The notes beneath the pieces are model-generated. The model was not told the origin of the DNA and did no database searches. It saw nothing but the letters and a program-made list of their open reading frames with translations. The position numbers and the translations under genes were made by a program. 16,719 bases of DNA from CAZDBA01 sp964503615 (lineage in GTDB: Bacteria > Planctomycetota > Planctomycetia > Pirellulales > Pirellulaceae). Each line of letters starts with the position of its first letter. Position 1 is the stretch's first letter. Below are positions 13,150 through 16,719 of the stretch, piece after piece. The DNA lies in contig CAZDBA010000112.1 of assembly GCA_964503615.1 (NCBI GenBank), positions 1-16,719 on the forward strand, in the 5' to 3' direction.

Positions 13150-13442
13150 AACGGAATGTCTCCGGCTAGTTGGGGGATCCGTTACTTACCTTTGACCATC
13201 TACGGCATATTGATTGCGCAGATTCCCCGCAAATGAGGGAAACAACAACACAATCACAAGAGAGAATGCAACGCTGGGTCAGCGCGCACCTTCCATAGGG
13301 CCTATTCGCGACAGAATTAAAAATCTGCACTCTTGGCACGCCGGTGGGTCAACGTAGAGTAAACGGGAGGACTGGATATCACGCTGCGTGTTATCGCTGC
13401 GGGCCAATCCAGAACCCGCAACGCACGTTGATCAACCAATAC
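13150..13442 (-). other. Intergenic region upstream of rpoB
   Basis: This is most of the 352-nt rplL-rpoB gap and holds no credible gene. It contains an inverted repeat TGCGGG/CCCGCA (13398-13403 and 13415-13420, 11-nt loop) and a small CGCTG/CAGCG hairpin. A TTGACC box near 13350 could be a -35 element, but I find no good -10 partner. The rpoB ribosome-binding site is GGAG, ten bases before its ATG. A promoter or an RNA processing site is plausible because the gap follows a terminator, but the sequence does not settle it. Confidence 0.4.
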
Positions 13443-13479
13443 AAAAAAGCGCTCGACCTGATTTCGTCAGGCCTGCGCT
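13443..13479 (-). terminator. Intrinsic terminator or attenuator after rplL
   Basis: In the transcript, AGCGC, an unpaired A, GGCCTGA, the loop CGAAA, TCAGGTC, an unpaired GA and GCGCT are followed by a run of six U. That gives about 12 bp of stem with a small internal loop. It sits 23 nt after the rplL stop and about 300 nt before rpoB. In E. coli an attenuator in the same gap lowers rpoBC transcription relative to the ribosomal genes. This hairpin is well placed for the same role, with rpoB fed by read-through or by a promoter in the remaining gap. Confidence 0.8.
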
Positions 13480-13501
13480 AATTTCCATTGGTAAAAGCTG
13501 A

Positions 13502-13909
13502 CTACTTGGTGTCGATTGCACCGCCAGCGCCTTCGACCTTTTCCTTGATCTCTGCAACTTCTTCTTTCGAAGCGCCTTCCTTGAGAGTCGCTGGGCAGCT
13601 TTCGACCATCTTCTTGGCTTCCATAAGAGAAGCGCCAGTGATCGCTTTGACAATCTTGACCACGTCCAACTTCTTGTCGCCAAAGCCAGTGAGGATAACA
13701 TCCCACTCTGTTTGAGCAGCAGCTTCTTCACCGCCACCACCGCCACCTGCAGCCATCACAACACCTCCGCCAGCAGCGGCTTTGATACCGTGCTCGTTCT
13801 CGAGGTAATCGCTCAACTCTTTGGCTTGCTTCAAAGTCAAACCAGCGATCTGATCGCCCATAGTTTTTGCTTCGGCAGAGTATTCGATTGTTGCTGTTTC
13901 TTCGGACAT
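13502..13909 (-). CDS. rplL: Large-subunit ribosomal protein L7/L12
   Basis: L12 is the multicopy stalk protein that recruits translational GTPases such as EF-G. The product has 135 residues, slightly longer than the usual 120-128. The N-terminal dimerisation domain includes IAGLTLKQAKELSDYLENE (about residues 22-40). The hinge at about residues 44-66 is very glycine rich, including a run of six Gly. The C-terminal factor-binding domain starts at EWDVILTGFGDKKLDVVKIV and contains LMEAKKMVESCPATLKEG. The start is the ATG at 13909 with AAAGG ten bases upstream; that sequence is part of the 10-bp palindrome AAAGGCCTTT. An intrinsic terminator-like hairpin follows 23 nt after the stop. Confidence 0.97.
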   Translation of the reverse strand: MSEETATIEYSAEAKTMGDQIAGLTLKQAKELSDYLENEHGIKAAAGGGVVMAAGGGGGGEEAAAQTEWDVILTGFGDKKLDVVKIVKAITGASLMEAKKMVESCPATLKEGASKEEVAEIKEKVEGAGGAIDTK

Positions 13910-14016
13910 AATTAAAAGGCCTTTCTCTTCAAGCTGTTCGTAGCGGACGTTTGCGTTTGCGCCCTGACAGCAAGATATAGTTATTGTTGTTGTTTGTTTT
14001 TAACGGGTATTTAAAT

Positions 14017-14038
14017 CGAAAGCCAAAGCAGGCTTCCG
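14017..14038 (-). other. Stem-loop between rplJ and rplL
   Basis: An 8-bp stem with one G-U pair lies here: CGGAAGCC and GGCTTTCG in the transcript, with a 6-nt loop. It sits 22 nt after the rplJ stop. The following transcript (ATTTAAATACCC) has no U-tract, so it is not a standard terminator. mRNA processing or differential expression of L12 relative to L10 is possible but unproven. The rest of the 151-nt gap is A/C rich in the transcript, with a weak TTAAAA / TATATC pair (18-nt spacing) that could be a promoter. Confidence 0.4.
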
Positions 14039-14060
14039 CGAAAAAAGTACTAAGTTCGGT

Positions 14061-14591
14061 CTATCCTTCGCCGTTTTTCTCACCAGCCTCTTCGACCTGG
14101 CTGGCAAGTGCGCCACCCGGACCTTTCAGCTGTGCAGCCAATTGTGAACCAGGGCCCAGGATCTGACCAACCAGCATGCTGAGTTGCTCGGCTCGACTTG
14201 GCCACTTACTGATCTCCTTGACACGCTCAGGTGTCAATTGTTCGCCGTCCATGACGCCGCCACGAGCTTTAAAATGCTCGTAAGCCTCTTCATCCTTATC
14301 CAACTCGGTCACTTCTTTGACGAGCGAGACAAAGTCATCCGCTCCCCAAACGATAGCAGCCGGTCCAGTCAGCCCCTCAAAAGCAGGAGCCAACGCTGTT
14401 CCTTCTGTTGCGCGACGGGCCAAGCTGTTCTTGACCACCATCAACTTGATGTCTTTTTCGCGAAACTTACGTCGCAATTCGACAGTGTCGTTCGCTTCGA
14501 TGCCCAAGACGTTTACGACCAGGCAATCCCCAACTCCTTCTACGCGAGACGCCAACTCCTTGGCCAACAAATCTTTTACGTATCTACTCAT
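14061..14591 (-). CDS. rplJ: Large-subunit ribosomal protein L10
   Basis: L10 anchors L12 dimers to the ribosomal stalk base next to L11. The 176-residue product matches the usual length. It begins MSRYVKDLLAKELASRVEGV rather than with the MNREEK type of start common in proteobacteria and Firmicutes, a form I associate with planctomycetes. Family features include LRRKFREKDIKLMVVKNSLARRA near residues 40-65 and GPAAIVWGADD. The C-terminal helix that carries L12 dimers is Gln/Leu/Ala rich (EQLSMLVGQILGPGSQLAAQ). The tail after it is Gly/Glu rich. The start is the ATG at 14591; the ribosome-binding site is weak. It is followed by rplL after 151 nt, the expected partner. Confidence 0.96.
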   Translation of the reverse strand: MSRYVKDLLAKELASRVEGVGDCLVVNVLGIEANDTVELRRKFREKDIKLMVVKNSLARRATEGTALAPAFEGLTGPAAIVWGADDFVSLVKEVTELDKDEEAYEHFKARGGVMDGEQLTPERVKEISKWPSRAEQLSMLVGQILGPGSQLAAQLKGPGGALASQVEEAGEKNGEG

Positions 14592-14625
14592 GACTATTTA
14601 TCACTTTGTTGTTTTTTGAATCACA

Positions 14626-14674
14626 GGCTTGCCAAAAAATGCAAAGCCCAAATGCTGCTGAAAATTAGCAAGCC
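14626..14674 (-). promoter_or_regulatory. Candidate L10 leader structure upstream of rplJ
   Basis: The 124-nt rplA-rplJ gap contains a perfect 7-bp inverted repeat, GGCTTGC at 14626-14632 with GCAAGCC at 14668-14674, enclosing 35 nt. In many bacteria the rplJ leader binds the L10-L12 complex and limits translation of rplJ-rplL, and a long-range helix of this sort is part of such leaders. I see no clear kink-turn, so the role is inferred from position only. A smaller hairpin (GCC, loop GTTT, GGC) lies just after the rplA stop. Confidence 0.3.
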
Positions 14675-14715
14675 GATCCAACCGCCAAACGGCAGGCGAC
14701 TTACAGGCAAACCCA

Positions 14716-15393
14716 TTATGCGACGACTGGAACCGAAGGGCTCATAGTGGCAGTAATCGAAACACTACGCATATAAGTTCCCTTTGACGAATTAGGTCGT
14801 AGTGAGTCGATCAAAGAGATAAACGCAGCGATATTCTCCTGCAATTTCTTCTTTTCAAAACTCAGCTTGCCCACGATCGCATGAACGTTACCGCCATCGT
14901 CGTTTCGGAACTCAACTTTACCTGCCTTGTATTCCGAAACGGCATTGGCCACATCAGGTGTAACCGTTCCAGCACGTGGTGAAGGCATCAAACCACGAGG
15001 GCCCAACACGCGACCCAACGGCCCAACGACACCCATCATGTCAGGTGATGCGATACAGACATCAAAGTCCAACCAACCACCCTGCACTTCTTTAGCCAAC
15101 TCTTCCTGACCAACTCGATCCGCACCGGCCGCCTCAGCAGCCGCTGCCGCGTCGCCTTTGGCAAAGACAATTACACGCTGGCTTTTTCCGATTCCATGCG
15201 GCAATACAATCGAGCCACGAACAAGCTGATCAGCCTGCTTGGAATCGATTCCTAATCGCATGTGAACCTCGACCGACTGATCGAATTTAGTTCCCTCGAA
15301 ACCCTTTAAGACTTCGACCGCTTTTGACAAATCGACCGCCTCTGCAGGGACCGTCTCACCAAGAGCCTTGTATCGTTTTGAACGCTTGACCAT
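14716..15393 (-). CDS. rplA: Large-subunit ribosomal protein L1
   Basis: L1 forms the mobile L1 stalk that helps deacylated tRNA leave the E site. In many bacteria it also represses its own operon by binding mRNA. The product has 225 residues, close to the usual 225-235. Visible family landmarks are RSKRYKAL at the N-terminus, a GSIVLPHGIGK segment, and a well conserved central motif with GRVLGPRGLMPSPRAGTVT. The C-terminal part carries KGTYMRSVSITATMSPSVPV. The start is the ATG at 15393, with AGGT nine bases upstream as a modest ribosome-binding site. It lies 96 nt after rplK and 124 nt before rplJ. No typical leader site for L1 autoregulation is evident in the short nusG-rplK gap. Confidence 0.98.
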   Translation of the reverse strand: MVKRSKRYKALGETVPAEAVDLSKAVEVLKGFEGTKFDQSVEVHMRLGIDSKQADQLVRGSIVLPHGIGKSQRVIVFAKGDAAAAAEAAGADRVGQEELAKEVQGGWLDFDVCIASPDMMGVVGPLGRVLGPRGLMPSPRAGTVTPDVANAVSEYKAGKVEFRNDDGGNVHAIVGKLSFEKKKLQENIAAFISLIDSLRPNSSKGTYMRSVSITATMSPSVPVVA

Positions 15394-15489
15394 CTAACTT
15401 TTACCTAATGTTTCTTGACACTGAAAAACAGCTCAATTCAATCCGTTTGAAATAACGCCAAAGAGCCAGTTCACCTCAAATTTGGCAAA

Positions 15490-15915
15490 CTAATCTACGA
15501 CGTTGATCCCCATACTACGGGCCGTTCCTTCGATCATGCGACGAGCATTGTCGGGATCTGTGGCATTCAAATCCGCTTTCTTCTTCTCCACAATCTCATC
15601 CAATTGAGATCGTGTTACCGTGGCAACCTTTGTCAGGTTCGGAACTCCCGAACCCTTTGCAATTCCCGCAGCCAGTTTGAGCAGCGCCGCAGCTGGCGGG
15701 CTTTTCGTATCAAACTCGAACGAACGGTCATTGAAAACACGGACCACTACCGGGATCGGAATCCCGTTATATTCCTTGGTACGGTCATTAAACTGCTGAA
15801 CAAACTGCCCAAGGTTAATACCGAACTTACCGAGCGATGTACCAACAGGTGGCGCGGGAGTCGCCTGACCACCGGGAACCTGAAATTTCGCTTGACCTGT
15901 AACTTGCTTTGCCAT
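15490..15915 (-). CDS. rplK: Large-subunit ribosomal protein L11
   Basis: L11 binds the GTPase-associated centre of 23S rRNA at the base of the L10/L12 stalk and takes part in factor function and stringent-response sensing. The product has 141 residues, the usual length. It shows the N-terminal ATPAPPVG segment (residues 18-25), the IPVVVRVFNDRSF strand and the C-terminal RNA-binding region with TKVATVTRSQLDEI and MIEGTARSMGI. One departure stands out: the conserved PPVGPALG loop reads PPVGTSLG, with Thr at position 26 in place of Pro. The start is the ATG at 15915, followed by the standard MAKQVTGQ. No strong Shine-Dalgarno sequence is visible, only GAAAAGA upstream. It lies between nusG and rplA, as in most bacteria. 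Confidence 0.98.
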   Translation of the reverse strand: MAKQVTGQAKFQVPGGQATPAPPVGTSLGKFGINLGQFVQQFNDRTKEYNGIPIPVVVRVFNDRSFEFDTKSPPAAALLKLAAGIAKGSGVPNLTKVATVTRSQLDEIVEKKKADLNATDPDNARRMIEGTARSMGINVVD

Positions 15916-15978
15916 GATTCTTTTCGCTTAAAATTAACAACACGATCGAGCCAGCCGATCCTCTGCCGTTACTGTTTC

Positions 15979-16719
15979 CTAAATGTCTTCCACCTGCCAG
16001 TGATCCAACTCTACCGGATTAGGTCGACCAAAAATATTGATCATCACCTCAATACGACCATTCCGTTCGTCGATCTTGGAGACATCACCTTCGTAATTCT
16101 GAAAATAACCTTCTTTGACCCGCACTCGATCACCAACCTTGTGTCGAATCGAGGTCTTGATTGCATCCGCGGCATCTTCATCTTCCACCTTCGGACGCGT
16201 AGTGGCCATAATTCGATCGATCTCCTGCTGACTCAACGAAGCTGGTTTGCCAACCGCACCCGTAAAATCACCAATCCCAGGAGTCTCACGGACCAGGAAC
16301 CAAGTGTCATCGTTTATCGCCATGTGAACCACGATATAACCAGGATACAGCTTTCGCTTAACGACACGCTGCTTGCCTGACTTCGAAAATTCACGAACAT
16401 CCTCAGTCGGAACCAGGATGTCATCAAAATAAGACTCCATACCCGCCTGCTTAACGCGACGAGTCAAAGCCTCACAAATCCCCTTCTCGCGGTTCACCTG
16501 AACCTTGAGAATATACCAATCCATCTCCAGATCGTCTGAAGCCACTACCGGAGCCTCAACAAACTCTTCGATCGGAGAAGCGTCCTCATCACCATCTTCT
16601 TCGAGATCATCATCAGTTACGATCTCGTCATCGGTAAACTCCAATTCTTCGGGCGACAATTCCGGCTCAGCCTCCGCTTCGGGCTCAGCCTCAACTGCCT
16701 CCTCAACCGCTTCTGACTC
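15979..16719 (-). CDS. nusG: Transcription termination/antitermination factor NusG, 5' end outside window
   Basis: NusG binds the beta' clamp helices of RNA polymerase. It controls pausing and links the polymerase to Rho or the ribosome. The reading frame is open to the window edge, so the true start is not visible; 246 residues are seen. The NGN domain begins at about visible residue 66 (MDWYILKVQ) and contains the expected VVKRKLYPGYIVVHM and ETPGIGDFTG segments. The KOW domain starts at about residue 193 (HKVGDRVRVKEGYFQNYEGD) and the protein ends in HWQVEDI. Everything before the NGN domain is an acidic, lysine- and arginine-free extension. A TTG at 16659 could be read as a start, but the same acidic composition continues upstream of it, so I treat the gene as partial. 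rplK follows 63 nt downstream, the usual order. The family call is certain; the start is unknown. Confidence 0.96.
   Translation of the reverse strand, partial: ESEAVEEAVEAEPEAEAEPELSPEELEFTDDEIVTDDDLEEDGDEDASPIEEFVEAPVVASDDLEMDWYILKVQVNREKGICEALTRRVKQAGMESYFDDILVPTEDVREFSKSGKQRVVKRKLYPGYIVVHMAINDDTWFLVRETPGIGDFTGAVGKPASLSQQEIDRIMATTRPKVEDEDAADAIKTSIRHKVGDRVRVKEGYFQNYEGDVSKIDERNGRIEVMINIFGRPNPVELDHWQVEDI

Noticed and set aside
13432..13746. Minus-strand frame of 104 codons overlapping rplL
   Set aside because: It reads rplL in another frame and runs through the terminator hairpin. The basic, low-complexity product is not credible.

Overview
The window is a housekeeping block of the transcription and translation machinery, with every gene on the minus strand. 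In order of transcription (right to left) it holds nusG (5' end cut off), rplK, rplA, rplJ, rplL, rpoB, rpoC, rpsL, rpsG and fusA. The proteins look planctomycete, most likely Pirellulaceae. The clues are the RpoC start (VNDYAAVKISLARPHDIRSW), the S12 and L10 sequence types, an EF-G of the spirochaete/planctomycete/delta kind, and a repeat beside fusA that resembles dispersed repeats I recall from Pirellulaceae genomes. The family assignment comes from memory of sequence style, not from a search.

Layout. 16719-13502 is the nusG-rplKAJL segment, with gaps of 62-151 nt. A hairpin with a U-tract at 13443-13479 lies just after rplL and probably works as a terminator or attenuator before rpoB, inside a 352-nt gap. 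rpoB (13149-9412) and rpoC (9291-3502) encode the beta and beta' subunits and are separated by 120 nt carrying three consecutive hairpins. A promoter-like site and several palindromes lie in the 157 nt before rpsL. rpsL and rpsG end at a strong intrinsic terminator (2352-2397). fusA follows after a 224-nt spacer that carries tandem and dispersed-type repeats. Nothing in the window suggests a mobile element, a tRNA, a CRISPR array or a plus-strand gene.

How the genes work together. NusG binds the RNA polymerase made from RpoB and RpoC. L11, L1, L10 and L12 build the factor-binding stalk and the L1 stalk. S12 and S7 are the decoding-centre and 30S-head proteins. EF-G acts on the L11/L10/L12 stalk.

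The outstanding feature is RpoC. After a complete beta' body ending in the usual SLAEL segment, about 480 extra in-frame residues carry five 79-residue helix-hairpin-helix-like repeats joined by Gly/Pro/Ala-rich or short linkers. Other points worth attention are a very acidic NusG N-terminal extension, an EF-G lacking the usual domain IV glycine loop (resembling recycling-type EF-G2), Arg at S12 position 88 (a known streptomycin-resistance residue), and Thr in place of a conserved Pro in L11.
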